Shown one piece after another: positions 49,004 to 62,973 of a DNA stretch of 64,000 nucleotides. This stretch comes from Taeniopygia guttata (lineage: Eukaryota > Chordata > Aves > Passeriformes > Estrildidae). The notes beneath the pieces are model-generated. The model had not been told where the DNA came from. It saw only the letters and a list, made by a program, of their open reading frames with translations, and made no database searches. The translations under genes were made by a program, and so were the position numbers. The stretch's first letter is position 1. Every line of letters begins with the position of its first letter. The stretch is from NCBI RefSeq assembly GCF_048771995.1, contig NC_133024.1, positions 3,167,001 through 3,231,000 on the forward strand, written 5' to 3'.

Positions 49004-52000
49004 TAGTGCCAGCTGTACACCCTCTCCACAAGCCTCTACAGTGCTTCCTAATGGAACCTGTGCTTGGAAATGCCCCATTTGAGGACATGTTCCCAGCCTA
49101 CACTGTTACACCACGATCCCTCCCATCATCCAGCACCCCAATGCCTATTGTGTAACTCTGAGCTGCATGGCTGCTTACTGTGTTGCTTTGACAAGATGAA
49201 TGTCGTGCTCCCTGTAACTTGACCCAATATGCTCAGTTAAAGATTCACTTTGCTTTTTGGCACAATTAAATCAAATAATTCAGAAAGAAAACAAAAGTAG
49301 TACATTTTCTGCCTTACTCTTATGATACATGAGGTTAACATTTATTTGCTTAGACATTCCTCTGTGATTAGAGGATGTTTGGTAAGGTCAAAAAAGACCT
49401 ATACTGTGAAGTGGGAGGTTAAGACCATCTCAGCAAGGAGATGGGTGCTGGGAGGGAGCAAAGGAGCTGCTAGTGAAAGGATTGTACCTTTTTCTTCTGT
49501 GTTTTAAAGGATTACATGGATTAGCAGCGTGTGGAGAAGCAGCAGCCGATCAGGAATCATTTACAGATATATAGTAGGATTATTTATAGAGAGGAAGTTA
49601 GAACTGGATTTATGCAGCTCACTATATCTGGTTCCCAGATTACTATGGAGGTTGTTGTGATACTGAGCCTCAACAAAATCTCCTTTAAGAAAAATTTTGC
49701 TTATTTGGGCTGCTCGATCTCTGCGCTCTTTTCAGTATCACAGAAACATGTGAAGACAGACTCCTAGCCAAATACTAATCTCACAGACTCCACAGAAGTT
49801 AACTAACACCATCTGTGGCAGTTTTTACTGCAAATTACCACAACACGTGAAATGTTTCTCAGTGATTATAGAGCCTTGTCATGAGAATAGTGTCACAAGG
49901 CCTCCTTGCACCATGGCTCTCATTTCCAGATGTCTCTGTTTTAGATATCTAGGAAAGGATGCTTGATTATATCTCTTCAGTAAAAAGGAAGATTCTTCTT
50001 CTCAGTGTGCCTTGAATGTTAATGCAAAGCAGAAATGAAAGAGATTAAACCAAGCAGCACGAGTAGCACATACGTAAGTAAAAAGTTTTCTCTGTCACAA
50101 AGCTACTCCCCAGATGTCAAAAAGCCATTTTTATCTGTCCCCTCCTGCTTGTTCTCAGGGTCTGTTTCCCTCTTGCTAACTTTGTACTTTGGACAAGCAG
50201 AAGAAAGCAGGAAGGATCTGGAGAGAGGGAAAAACTCACCTCAGCAACAAGGAGACCAGAACAGTGAGAATAGGAAAAAAGACATGAACAATCAGTGAGC
50301 CCAGAGGAGAGTCACCAAGATAATTAAAGGGATGGGTCCCATCTTCCAGGGGAATGGCTGAGGGAATTGGGATTGTTTTTGGGTGTTCTCTGACTCCATC
50401 CAGCCCTCCCTCCTAGCATCTCCAGTATTCTGCACAGGACGTGAGTTTCTGTAAACAGCTTGAAATGTGACAAAAAATTCAGGCCTTAATTTCAAACTGG
50501 AGCCAGATGGTTTAGGAACTCAAGTTATTGTTTAAATACAGTGTTGTTTTTAAGCACAGTAAAAATCTTAGGTATAGTCACCAACATGTGGAGTTACTGT
50601 AGATAAATAATTTTTGAAATTATGTGCCACAGTGTTTACATTAAAGTACACAGATACTTGCATCTTAGTTACACTGGTTTCTGCTAAAGGATTTTAAATT
50701 AGTGTGGGAAATGAGCATTTCAGCTACACTTTCCTAATTTAGTCTAACAAAATATGGCCAAGAATTTCCTTACATACATTGTTTTATAATGCAACACAGA
50801 AATCTCTCAGAATTGGTAATTGACATCATACAATTACAGTTATACAGAAAAATTAGGCAAATTTAACTGGAAATACTCTTTAAAAAATCCACGTATAAAA
50901 AAAAGAGTCGTTGTATATAGATAGTCATTATTTTTGGAAGTCTATTACTTTTAAACTTTTATACTATTAAACTTTTCAACAAAACACTTTTAAACTATTA
51001 GTTTAAAAACAAAAACCCCAAATATAACTGTTTCCCTATACCCAAGCTGCTTAGACTGGACCATTTTATTTTAAATATTATAAAGCCAGTTCTGTAAGAC
51101 ACCACCCTCACAGGCTTTAAATACAAAAGCATCAGACGAAGAACAGTAACTTTCTGAAGTCTGGTTGTGAGAAAGCTGACAGTGACATATGTATGTGTCA
51201 AAGATGAATAAATACAAGAACTTAAAATTCAAAGCCCCAGCAATCTCATACATCATTTTATTTATTTATTTATTTTTATTAAGGATGTAAAAGGTTCAAA
51301 TGTCAGAGCTATAATGTCGGAATTGTTTATAATGTCAAGTGATGCATGTTGCATATTCTTCTATGTTCCATTGCTAAAAGCTTTCACCCAGGTATCTGGG
51401 CAGGGCAAAGATACCTAAATTAGTCAGAAAAAAGGTTGTCTGTTTTGGAGGAGTACAAGTGACCCTATTTCTCTTACCTTTTGTTTCATACAGCCATGGC
51501 AAAGAGCCCAGAAAAACATTTTTTTTTGCAAAGGAGGACATACAAGTCAAAGGACACAAATCTCTGGGAGTGCTTACAAAATGATTTGGGTTTTGCTACT
51601 ATTTGCTTTACAAAGACAACAAAATTTAATTTCAAGACTTTTAGAAAAGGTTAATTTGAGAGAACTGGAAAAAACATCAAAATATCACATTATTTTAATT
51701 AACAAATGCAATAAAATCAAGTGTAGTAGAGAGCTTGTTAAGTAGGATACACATATTGGGAATATTAAGCTAGCTGAAGTGTTTCCCAGATAACTTAATC
51801 CAATTTTGAGTACTTATTAGAGCAAATGTTAGGTTAATACAAAGCAGGCTTAGTTCTTAATTCATGTGGATAGAACACAGTCCTACCTAAAAGTTTGTGT
51901 CCACACTTTAGATAGTAGGTTAAAGAACATATTATTAAAAGAAAAAAATTCTTAACTTCGTGTCTTCTAGAAAAGTTTCAGTTTACATTATTTTCATTAT

Positions 52001-52844
52001 TGTATTGATTAGTCTGAACAGAAGAGAAGGTGCTGTTTTCAGTTTAGACAGTGGTAATTTTCTTCATAGTACCTGGTAGGAGACTGTGCTTTGGGTTTGT
52101 GACCAAGAGAATATTGATAATACAAAGGTGTTTTCATTACTTCTGAGAAGCACTTGCACAGTGACAAGTCCTTTTCTGCCTCTCACCCACCCCACCACCG
52201 AGTGGGCTGGGGGTGCACAAGGAGCTGTGAGGGGACAGAGCCAGGACAGCTGTCCCCAAACGACCACAGGGATGTCCCACACTGTGTGGAGTCATGTTCT
52301 GCATATAAAACTGGCTGAGAAGAAGGAAGGGAGAGGATGTTCAAAGTGATGGCATTTGTCTTCTCAAGTCACCCTTATGCTTGATGGATCCATGCTTTCC
52401 GTGGAGATAGCTGAACATCTTCCTGCCTGTGGGAAATGCTGAATGAATTCCTTGCTTTGCTTTGCTTGCACACATTTTCTTTCCGTATTAAACTGTCTTT
52501 ATCCCACTTTCACTCTTCCAATTCTCTTTTCCATCCCACTAGAGTGGAATGAGTGAGCAGCTAGCCAGGATTTGACCACAACATGTTCATAGAGATCAAA
52601 TAGGTTACTTTTACTGCATCAAATATCTTTTCTATTATATGCAGGAAAAAGTTGTTGGTTTTCATTAGCAAGGGAAAGAATAAAGAAAATAAAAGGAGAT
52701 ATTGAAAGATTGAAAATTGTTACTCCTGGAGAAGGCTGCTCAGTATTGCCCGGGCAGGCTTTGACATCTTCAGGTTCTCTGAATATATCAAATATTATCT
52801 TCCTTGAAATGATGAGACAGAGATCACCTCCATGACTGGGTCCT
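49004..52844. other. Region downstream of GUCA1C, no gene seen
   Basis: Contains a TTTATTTATT microsatellite-like tract near 51256-51285, which also offers minus-strand AATAAA signals. The 3' UTR of GUCA1C should begin at its right end. Nothing else is supported. Confidence 0.4.
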
Positions 52845-55800
52845 TCAGACGCTGTTTCTCCTGCCGTTCTGTATGACTTTGAGTACGTTGGAAAGGTCAA
52901 AACTTTTCGTAATTAATTCCATTAGGTCCTCGTCTTTTTCCACACCATTGATAAACTCTTCTAAAGTCAGTTCCCCTAAATGAAAGTCAGATAGTCTTTA
53001 GAAGCTGAGAAACAGCAATCTCTCTAGTGAGCAAAAGACCACTCATGCCAAATTGAATCACTTATGAAAGTTGCTGATAAGCAAATGCAGGTAGAGTATT
53101 TGCTAAGGATTTCTCACTTTGCATCAGTCAGTTCCTCTCTCATGTGTTTTTCTGTAAAAACAGGTCAAACACTGAAGTCTGAGACAACTATAAGTGCTCA
53201 TCAATGTGTGTAAAGGGGCTCTAATGAAGCCTGTATCAGGGCTGAATTTGGATGTACTGGGCACTTCTCACTAAGCTAACTGGACTCTATCTTAGAGCTG
53301 GTTTTAGAAGAGATTAGGGTGTGATTTGCTAAGGATTAGTAGTCATAGTCCCTGTGTTGACTACTAGGATTATTTAGAGTCATTATCAGATGTAGGGAAA
53401 AAAAAATCAGCTAAGTGGTTTGATAGATAAATTCTTTCAAGGAACTGAAATGGCCCTTTAGAGTGTGATTTTTTTTTTTTTGGGCTCATGTCAAAATCAG
53501 CTAATAACTTCAAAGTTTCAAGACAACAATAAAATCTCTTTTATTGAAGAGTAGGAATGCTTTTTAATGTTCTTCCTTTTTTCCTGCTCTTTTCCCTGCC
53601 AACACAGGCCAGTTCTAGGCATGTGTCTGTGTATAGTACACAGAAATGTCCACAGTTCTCTGTCTAGGGGTTATTCCAGTGATACCATTTTACCTTAAGA
53701 GGAGAAATAAATCTTGGTTTAATAAGAAGAGCCAGATTGTTTCCTCTGAGAATGGTTTAAAGCTTCTTGTTAAATTCACAACAATTAATGATTTCTCAGT
53801 AAAATTAGAAATGACAAGGGCCAGGCAAAGAGGAAAATAGCTGGATGAGTTAAGGCCCATGGTGCAGGGGAGCAGCAATTCCAGTCATGTCTATGTCTGG
53901 CGAATGCTTAGCATGCTGACTTTTGGCTATTTTCAGGTTTAAGTACTCCCTGTAGGGATTTTTTTTTATGTCTTGTTTTGTGTCCATGGCAGCCTTGGAA
54001 ACTTCATCTGACATGAAAAAGGAAAACGATCAGCATTTGAAAAATGTGAAAACGACTTTGCAATTTATTTGTCTGTTTGCACTTTTCTTTAATAAGCTAC
54101 AGGGAGGTAGTACAGTTGAAGCTAAACTTGGTGAAACTTGGCCCATTCCTCAGGTCGAGCTAGTCCTGTTGCTTTCCAACAATTTTAAAACTAAGAAACT
54201 ATGGAAAACAGTTTGAAACTGAACCCCTATGAAGATAATCCTGAATACGTCATATTTCAGATTTTCCTTGCTAAAATGTATGACACAAATTATGGCCTAG
54301 CTCAGATACAATTATTACTTGCCAGTAAATGTATGGTCAAAGCAGTGAATAATCATAGAATTTGGGTTAGATTTTGGCTGTGTTATTTGGACTCTGTTCA
54401 TAATTTGTCTTCAGCAAAGAGTAGACCAAGGAGGTGGGTTAAAAAAATCCTACACAAAGCATCCTCCACATGCATCGCAAGACCTCTGTTTATACTCTGA
54501 TTATCTATTGCAAACATATTTTTAAAAAGAGTAACCTCAGTGCACTAAATAAGACCATAAAAATGCCCCTCCCTTTGCCAAACTGCCCAAAATTCCTGTC
54601 TGTGACCTGACTTTGCTCTTTTTAGCTTTCCTAATGTTCCTAATTTATCAGTGATTTCAGCAATTGCTGTAAAACATAGTTGCCAGTGGAAGGAGTATCT
54701 TCATGATTAGAAATATGAGGGGGGACATTCATCCAGAACAAATTTTCAATTAGAAACAACTCTGAAGCAGTGAAATGAAATTGTAATTTCCAAGTGCAAG
54801 ACCCAATTGGCTTAATTTAGTATCTTGAGGAAAAACCAGGAGCATGTGTCTTAGCACGTGTTGACAGTCAGCTTTCAAGGAACATCCAACATGCTCACCA
54901 GTCTTTAGAACATGCTAGAGCATGTGCAACCATGCAACCCATTTGATTTTTTTCTTTAAGGATTTAAAATAGATTATACCAACACAAATATAACTTCCCC
55001 ACTACCAATCATGCTTTCATTTTGCTGTGCAACGTGAGAACTGGCATTTTGGATGAACGGCACAGGAGCTGTTTTTACTGCATGCAATTACTGCATGTGA
55101 TTCCTTTGTCAGTTGACTTACACCCCACTGTAAACTGGAGTAAAATAAGGGCAAAGAAGAGCAGATTTGGGCTTTCAGTTATCTAAACCAGTCATCCTTC
55201 AGCTGCATGTTCAAATCCTTTCTTGCAGAGGAGTCCCTGCCAATCCAACCAAACCTAGATCCTTACCGTCATTGTTCACATCTATCTTCTGAAATATCAT
55301 GTTTGTGAACTCTTCAGCACTCATGTTGGTGTAGCCATTAATAGCCTGGATTGCCTGAGGGCAGAAACACAGAAAGTTCTTTCACAGTTTTTCCCATCAA
55401 GCTGTGAAAACAATACACTGGCAGAAGCAGTACTTGAAGTGCAACTCTTTAGTTCACAAACCCTTTCAAAAATCACTAAATAAATAGCTACTTCAAGTAA
55501 GTCCTCAGTAATAAGGACTGGAAATTTAATTAACATAACACAGCCTAGAGATTACAGCCTAATTTGCATATCTCTGAAGGTCTGAATAACCCTATGGCAC
55601 CTCTGCTCTGTAATTCACTTTCGATTCCACATCAGCATTTTTATCTGGCCCTAGAGAGTTCCATGCCTATAGAGAGTGCCCTTTGGTCTGTGTGATTTAA
55701 ATGCAGTATTGTTTTTCCCATCTGAAAGCACATGCAGAGAAAGCCTAAGTCATTTTTCTATTAAGACATGTTTAATTTAGTAATCACAAATAAAGTCAGA

Positions 55801-58162
55801 GCAACAGTCCTGGAAGTTGGCATTTTGCTTGTTCTCCAGAGAAGTTAAGAAAACCAGAAGAATCCCCTCTACTTTTTTTTTCTTTGGTGTGTTTTGTTTA
55901 TTTGTTTTTGGTGGTTTTTTTTTGGTGGCAAAAGGAGTCAATATTTGGAGTAAAGGCACAAATATATGTTTTTACAAAATTGTGTCAAATTTACTGGGAA
56001 AATATGTGCATATATAAACATGCACATATATTACATAATGGGCACATTATAGAATTTGTTTTTCTGCACTTGAATTATCTTGAGGTGAACTGTGTTGTGT
56101 AAGATAAGTCAGTGTATGTGCCACTTGTTTCTTCTGGTGTCTCTTTCCAAATATTATATCATATTTTAAAACAATGTAAGTTAAACCTATTCAGCACTGA
56201 TCTAGAATTCTTGATCAAATAAAATAATAAAAATGCCCCGTCCAAATGCCCCAGATTTCTGTCTGTTTCAAAAAGCAGCAATAATTTTACAAAAATAGTT
56301 ACATAAACTTGTTATATTACTAATTCATACTTTAGGTACTTTTGGTGTTTTATATGTTTGACCCTCCTGCAGTCTTCAGTAGAAAGTTGTATCCCTTCCA
56401 CAGTTAAATTTATTGCAGTGCCAAGAGTAAAGCAGTGGTTCCTGAAGTATTTGTGTCACTGACTACCACAGAAACCCCTTAAATAGTAAAATACTGGGTG
56501 TTGAAAGGGTGCATGGTGATCTGGAAGGAGTTTTGATGGTTGGTAGTGATATGCTGGTCCATAGTTTGCATAGCTGTAGAGAGAGATTTCATTTTAATAG
56601 CACTTCTGTGTTTCAAAATTAATGTCTCAGATATGATACATGTTTTTGGACAAACCCTTCTTTACTGATACTTATTATAAGCCGGGCACCCTTAATGGCT
56701 TTAAGCCTGTTTGTTCTTTTTTTCTTTTTGGGCCCACCATTTTTAATCTAGTCTAGGTCAATGACTTAGGCAGGTTTAAGTTAAAGTTCTTATGCTCCAA
56801 AAAAGATGGAAACACACAGAGATATAAACTGGTTTTAAAACCAGGTAAGTTAAAAAAGAAATATTCTTAACATTGAAAGGATTTTAATTTTAATTCTCAT
56901 TTCAGACAAAGCACCAGAGAAAACACTGCTGACTCGTTGGCTCTGGGTGAAAATTAATGGTGAATATTGGTGAAAGAAAGATTTCATTAACCTCAAAGGA
57001 GAAATCTGGAAGATTCAGCTTCTCCTTCTGTCTTTAGAAAGCTGCTCTTTAGGTGATCAGCTTTATTTGTTTGACCTGGTAGCTCCATCTGGCTCCAGTT
57101 CCTTTCAGTTTTGGCAGCAGCTGTTTAAAGTCTCTAGCAGCAGCTGGCTTGGCACCAGCAGTAGTGCAGAATCCAGGAAAAGTATGTTCCTTGTTTGTTA
57201 TGGCATTAAACTCTATTTAGTTTTGGTGCTCCCTGCTGAAAAATTTTGGTCTGTAGTGAGTCCTGTACATTTAGGGAGCAGTATTGAGCCATATATATTT
57301 ATTAGGAGCCTTAACACACCTTTTGGATGACAGCACCTAATGAAGAGCACAACGTTATTTCATTACAGCAAGTTGAAAATTATGAAGATAATTTTAAAGA
57401 AAGAATTGCACTTCTTTGGTTTTATGGGTTTAAAGTGGACCCATTTTCTGCAAAATTTTGGAAGTATTTTTATCTGAATATCACTGCGTGATTTAATAGT
57501 AAACTTATATTTCTGTGACTTAGTTTTAAAATGGGGATAATGGCATTTGTAGTGAACAAATCTAAAAGCCTTTCAAAAAATTAAAATATTGTAATATTTT
57601 GATGACATCTACATTTTTCTTGCTGCAAGATCAGTTTGAGAAGCCAGTTTTCCACAATAGACTGGCACATATACTTGTAACCATCTGTTTTGTTCATTAT
57701 GCTGCTACTGTCTTACCCTGCCTTATAGTACAGTTTATCACAGTAATGTCTCTACTGTTTCTACAGCATTTCACTTTCAGTAAAGTACTTTATCTGTAGA
57801 ACTATGGTTTAAATTAAAATACTACTTAGATGTGTTCAATAAGGACGAAACTAATGTCAGGTCTGTCACTACTAGCCACTGTTAATTCTGGTTTTACAGC
57901 CATAAAACATTAGATAAAGTACTGACAATCCATTTACAGCACATGATCTAGAACTGTTTCAGGGGCAATGCACTGTATCAAATGCTCTTGCTATTGGTCA
58001 TAACTTACTTACCCTGAATATGCTTAATAGTTCTTTTTTGTCAATGCATCCATTTCCATCAGCATCGTATAGCTTGAAATACCATTTCAATTTTTGGTCA
58101 ATTTTCCCTCGTATAACCAAATTTATTGCAGCTATGAACTCCAAGAAGTCTATAAATCCGTC
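52845..58162 (-). CDS. GUCA1C: Guanylate cyclase activating protein 3 (GCAP3), last three coding exons
   Basis: GCAPs are EF-hand calcium sensors that activate retinal membrane guanylate cyclases when calcium falls after light; GCAP3 is cone-associated. Exons 58162-58013 (150 nt), 55354-55267 (88 nt) and 52975-52845 (131 nt) have correct GT/AG borders and phases and encode the last 122 residues. The first begins at the end of the EF2 loop ([12 protein letters not shown]) and includes the family signature [10 protein letters not shown] and a full EF3 loop [12 protein letters not shown]. The second gives AIQAINGY...FQKIDVNND. The EF4 loop DVNNDGELTLEE is split across the last intron. The tail resembles human GUCA1C ([18 protein letters not shown]) more than GUCA1A or GUCA1B, but is short and ends NGRRNSV. 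The first exon, with the myristoylation site and EF1, is not found up to 64000 and probably lies outside. Confidence 0.9.
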
Positions 58163-59250
58163 CTAAGAGAGAGAGAGAGGGAGAGGAAAAAACACACCTA
58201 TTTAACAACATTGGTTTTCCTGTTCTTTCTGGCAATTGCACAGAAACAGGTCATCAAAGTCCCTACAATACACATTGATTTATGAAGCACCTTCACATAG
58301 AAATCTATGGAATTAAAAAAGGATGAAAGGATGTGCTCAACTGGAAGAGCTATAGGAAGAGGTATTAGGAAGGACAGTTTTGTTTTCCCCTGAAATCTGG
58401 CCATTGTGGAGGTGAGGGGCAAGTCTGTTCTGAGCAATTGTTATTGACAGCCTTTAAAAGGAAAAAAAACCAGTTTTGTGGCACACTGCCATGTGAAAAA
58501 TAGGAGTTTGGGATATCTGGTTTGGTACTAATGAGATATCTACAGTGAAGTTGTTTACATCTATACTGCAGAACTATGTATGATTTCCAGAGCTGTTCCA
58601 GGTGTTATTAATCTGAGAGATCATGTAATAAGTGTTTTAAAATTGTAACCAATACTCTGGCATGAACCCTAACTACTGTGGTTTATCCAAATAAAAACCA
58701 AGTATTTCTGACAAACATTTTGCATGAGATACAAAGGCTTCAAGGCCTAAACCAGTCTCTAAATATTGAGGATTGGGAGTATTCATAGGGAGACAGCATT
58801 TCAGATTGATTTCAGATTCATTATTTTCTTACTGCTTTGTTCAAGCTACAGACTACACCATAGTCAGGTTCTTCTGTTTCTGTAGAAATGTGGTTAGGAT
58901 GGAAGACACAGTTGCTGAATTTGGATCCTACTTGCTCCAACTGTTTCTCATGAGCATACAAAAAGAATTAACAGCTGATAAATTTAGTCTTGTGATCAGA
59001 ATCCAATTGGTCAGAATCCAATTGCTCAGAAAACCTTGGAAAGACTTGTTTGGAAAGTTTCAGATGGCCTTTGACTGAAAGGAGAAGGTTGGATGAATAT
59101 CCAGTAGGTTTAGCATGTTAGTTTTATTGTCGTATATCAGCAGATGTCTTGCCAGTTGAGGTTCACAATCAGCAGGCATTAATCAATCCTCAATATTGAA
59201 CTACAGGAAAAGAAGACCTGTAAGGATGCAGTGTGACTCAATGCCAAAAT

Positions 59251-59390
59251 CAGAATCCTAAAATCATTTCGGTTGGAAAAGACCCTCAAGGTCACCAGGT
59301 CCAAGAATTAACCCACAACTAAGTCCCTCACTAAACTGTATCCCTAAGTGCCACAACTTCCATGTCTTTTGAAGCCCTCCAGGCACTATC
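59251..59390 (-). mobile_element. CR1 LINE 3' end fragment
   Basis: The plus strand has AAAATCATTTCGGTTGGAAA, AGACCCTCAAGGTCACCAGGTCCAA and later CTAAACTGTATCCCTAAGTG, matching the reversed 3' region of avian CR1 with much divergence. An old truncated copy. Confidence 0.75.
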
Positions 59391-62300
59391 AGTATATTCT
59401 TGTGACAGGGAACCAAACGTGTGAGCATGCAAAGAATGACCACAAACAGGAATTTATGAGGGCTAGAATACACTGAAGTTGAGAGCTCTTCTGACCAACC
59501 TTCCATTGAAAAGGAACCAAAATGCCTAAAGCCATCTCCACATATCTACTTGCCTAGGTTCAATCACAATAGATTGTGGAAGTGAATATATGTTCTCAAA
59601 GACTGGATTTTTTTTTTTAAATAGGAGTCCACCCTCTTCTTTTTTTTCTTCATTTTCCTTTTAGATTCCTCACAACTGTACCCTCATTGTACTGATCTGG
59701 GTCAGAGCTCCTGGGAGTCCCTTGTAGTGTTTGTTTTGATTTCTGTGCAAGGCTGAGCAGCAGAGTGGCACCTAAGAGATAGTTCCAATGCATTCAAACA
59801 CACTGGATTCAGCCCTCATGCAGAAATGGTGTGTGCATAAGTCATGCAGACTGACCATTGCTTCACAGACCTTCTGCAGGTTCTCTGGTGGTTGCTTGCT
59901 TTACTCTAATTGCTGTCACAAGCAAATGCAGCAAAGACACCACTCAACCACTCTTTAAATTAATTTTGACAGTAACTACACATAATTTTCAAACAAAATT
60001 AGGCCCAGTATTAAAAGCAGATGCTTAACCAAAGATGACATATCACGCACTACAAACTTAATCTTCTTTTTGGCACACTGGTTTTAATTTCCATTTTACA
60101 AGTATTATTTCAAGAAGGATCTCATAAAGTATTTTACTGGAGGTCAAAATGTATTTTGCTGATTGCATTTCTATCATCTGATTTGATATATCTATTAAGA
60201 ATGCGGTTAAATGCATTTCACATTGCTGCTTTTTTACTGCATTTCATACTGCTTATTGCAACTACAGATTAATTTAAGGATTGCTGGATGTCCATGACAA
60301 GATTAATTTTCTTCTTACTCCCTTACATTTCACTTGGGATTTTGGAAAATTTTTTTTTGTTTTCTTTCTATTTGCATCTTGGTGTCACTATTGTTGCTCT
60401 GACTAAATATCAGGAGTCTGGACAATGAATGTAAAAACCAGTCTAATGTGTTTGGGTGTGTAATTCTGATCTGGTGGATTCTATGGCCTGTCCCAAACAG
60501 GAAGGGACTGAAGACCACGGTCAAAAAACTCCCACCTCTGAAAAACATCTGGGAGAAATTGTAGTTGTCAGGAAAGCCCTTGACACTTTCTGCAGTTGTG
60601 TGAAAACTGCTGGTGACATGGCAGCTAGCAGCTGGTTTCTATTTCTCAGGAACAGAAATACTGAGAAGACTTAGACACGTTTGTCTACTTGATGTGGAAC
60701 CAGAAGCATTTCATAAAAGCATTGATGAGAAATGTAATGTTTTCCTTTCTACACCAGAAAGCGTACAATTGTAGGTAAAAAAGAAAACATTTATGGTATA
60801 CAGAAGGCTACAGTGATCTTGTTGCACATATACAGAACTTTCTAAGATAAATACTGCACTTTTTACAGTAGCATCTCAAAACACTACATTAAACAGTGAA
60901 AAGCATCATAACATTAACCTATGAAGATCATCCTGTGGTTCTGTGAGTATAACAAACAATGCAATAAATGTGTTATGATGTTATTAAAAGAATACTGCTG
61001 TGCTGATTTACCCATCTGCTGTTCTATAATAATTCTCAATACAAGTATCTAGGTAGGTCCTTATGTGTCTCTGGGCTCTGTGAAACACCTCTCTGCAGCA
61101 TGCACAGCAATGTATCTGGTGCCTGTTAGGAAGTCATTAATTCACAAGCAAAGGGCTACTGTAAGAATAATAAAATAAATTTTTAAATAATGCCCAACAA
61201 CATAATAAGCAGAACTGATTACCAGCGGTGGAAGATATAAATTATTTACTTTTGGTGTTTAACTCTGTCAAATATTTGTAATATTTTTATTAAATGGAAT
61301 TCATTCTAGTGAAACCTGCTTATTCATCAGGTTGGGAGACAAGACAAATTTGGGTGTATGAAGGTTTCTTTTCTATGTCTGCATGGTGCTGGCTGTGCCT
61401 TCATTGCCATGGGCACCTGTAGGGATGGTGAAGTCCTGCACCCTCCCCTGCCCAAATGAACAGAGGCATGTGGAGTCAGGTCCCAGGGTACCCTTCTGGG
61501 TGTGGTGCAAAATAGAAGGACAGAACTCTCCTAATGTGCTTCTGAGGAGTGGCCTGGAGACACTGGCCAGAAGAATGGGTTCAGATCTTCTTTTACATGC
61601 CCCAAACTCTCCTGTATTTCTGTACATAGTAGGCTTAATAAAAATGTAGCCCTATTTTCTATTCTTTTAACAGCTTGACTGGATGAACTAGAAGTTTAAG
61701 GATGCTTTAGGGTCATACATGTGTCTGTGCCCTGTGATACTGTGCTTTTGTAACTTGTTTTGCTTTTGCTGATGAGTGATTTTTTATGCCACTTGCAACA
61801 GATTGATTCACACAACAAAGACAAAAAGAGGCTCCAAAAATGGAAATAGAGCTCGCTGATGGTATGAAATTGGTCCTCAGGGCACTATCATTTTTGAGTG
61901 CCTAAGGCCCAGAGCCCGTTTCAGTTTTTCATTAGCTACTGGATCTGCTGAGGAAAAAGAAATTTAATTTTGTCCTTTTATGATTTTATGAGAGGTTTTT
62001 GCTTCAGGCTGTCAGTCTATGTACCTTTACTGGAGGCTGCTCACCATTATTTGGTGAGGACAGAGATGTGTGTCTCCTGGAGCAGAGCTGGGCAGGGCAG
62101 GACTGCCACATTATACAAAGGCCATAAATACCCCAACCCTGGAGTTGTAGGAGGGCATTACTGGCTCCCAGAACAGCACTGCTAATCTTCACAGATCCTT
62201 AAAAAACTCTTAGGGCTTCAAACTGTAGTAGAGATTAAAAATAATTGACTTGTTGGCTATGAATACACAGCTGATCTGAAACAGCACAGTTATCCAAGGC

Positions 62301-62897
62301 TGTGCCAGCGTGAGCTGAACGTGGTGTTTTGGCTGCCTAGCTCTTTCCTGAGAGTGATTTTCTGGCAGTGGCAGGGATCCCCTACAGGGATAGTCATCCA
62401 TCTCACACCACATGCTGAGGCCATGCATGTGGGAAGGGACAATTTCTGTCCCTGAAAACCCCAGGGTGAGTGAGCTTATCATCCTACTTGAACCACTGTG
62501 GGCTCTACCACAGTCTACACAAAATAAGCAGTGCCTTGTTTCCAAAATTTGTTCCTGAAAAATCTCTAATCTCAATCTGACAGCAGGAGAATAGCTCAAA
62601 TTGTTTCTCAGGATTAATAAGTGTTCAAACATAGATGGCCCAGGTATTTCAGACCTAGGGCTTAGGTCATTAAGCCACCTTCTTTCCCAGCCGCCTGTCT
62701 TTCAGAATAGTCCTTAAACCTCTTAAGGGAGAGGGAGGAGGCATGGGTCAAACAGCTCAGAATAACTGTGAAATTTATAGCTAATCCTATGTGCTTCTTT
62801 CTTTCTCTCTGGGTCCAATTTCAAATATAGCACTGCTTTCTCTGCCCCCAGAAACCTAAAGGAGGATTCATTTCACTCCCTTTCTTCTTCCCCCATT

Positions 62898-62973
62898 TCA
62901 TGGAATCAAAGAATTATAGAATCGTGTTGGTTGGAAAAGGCCTCAAAGATCATTGAGTCCAACCATCCTCGAT
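62898..62973 (-). mobile_element. CR1 LINE 3' end fragment
   Basis: GGAATCAAAGAATTATAGAA, then TTGGTTGGAAAAGGCCTCAA and AGATCATTGAGTCCAACC is the reversed CR1 3' end. Only the terminal 75 bp or so is recognisable. Confidence 0.8.

Noticed and set aside
54558-56275. Two similar AAAATGCCCC...TTTCTGTCTG phrases near 54560 and 56230
   Set aside because: Similarity is limited to a few short words over about 45 bp and may be chance; too weak to call a repeat.
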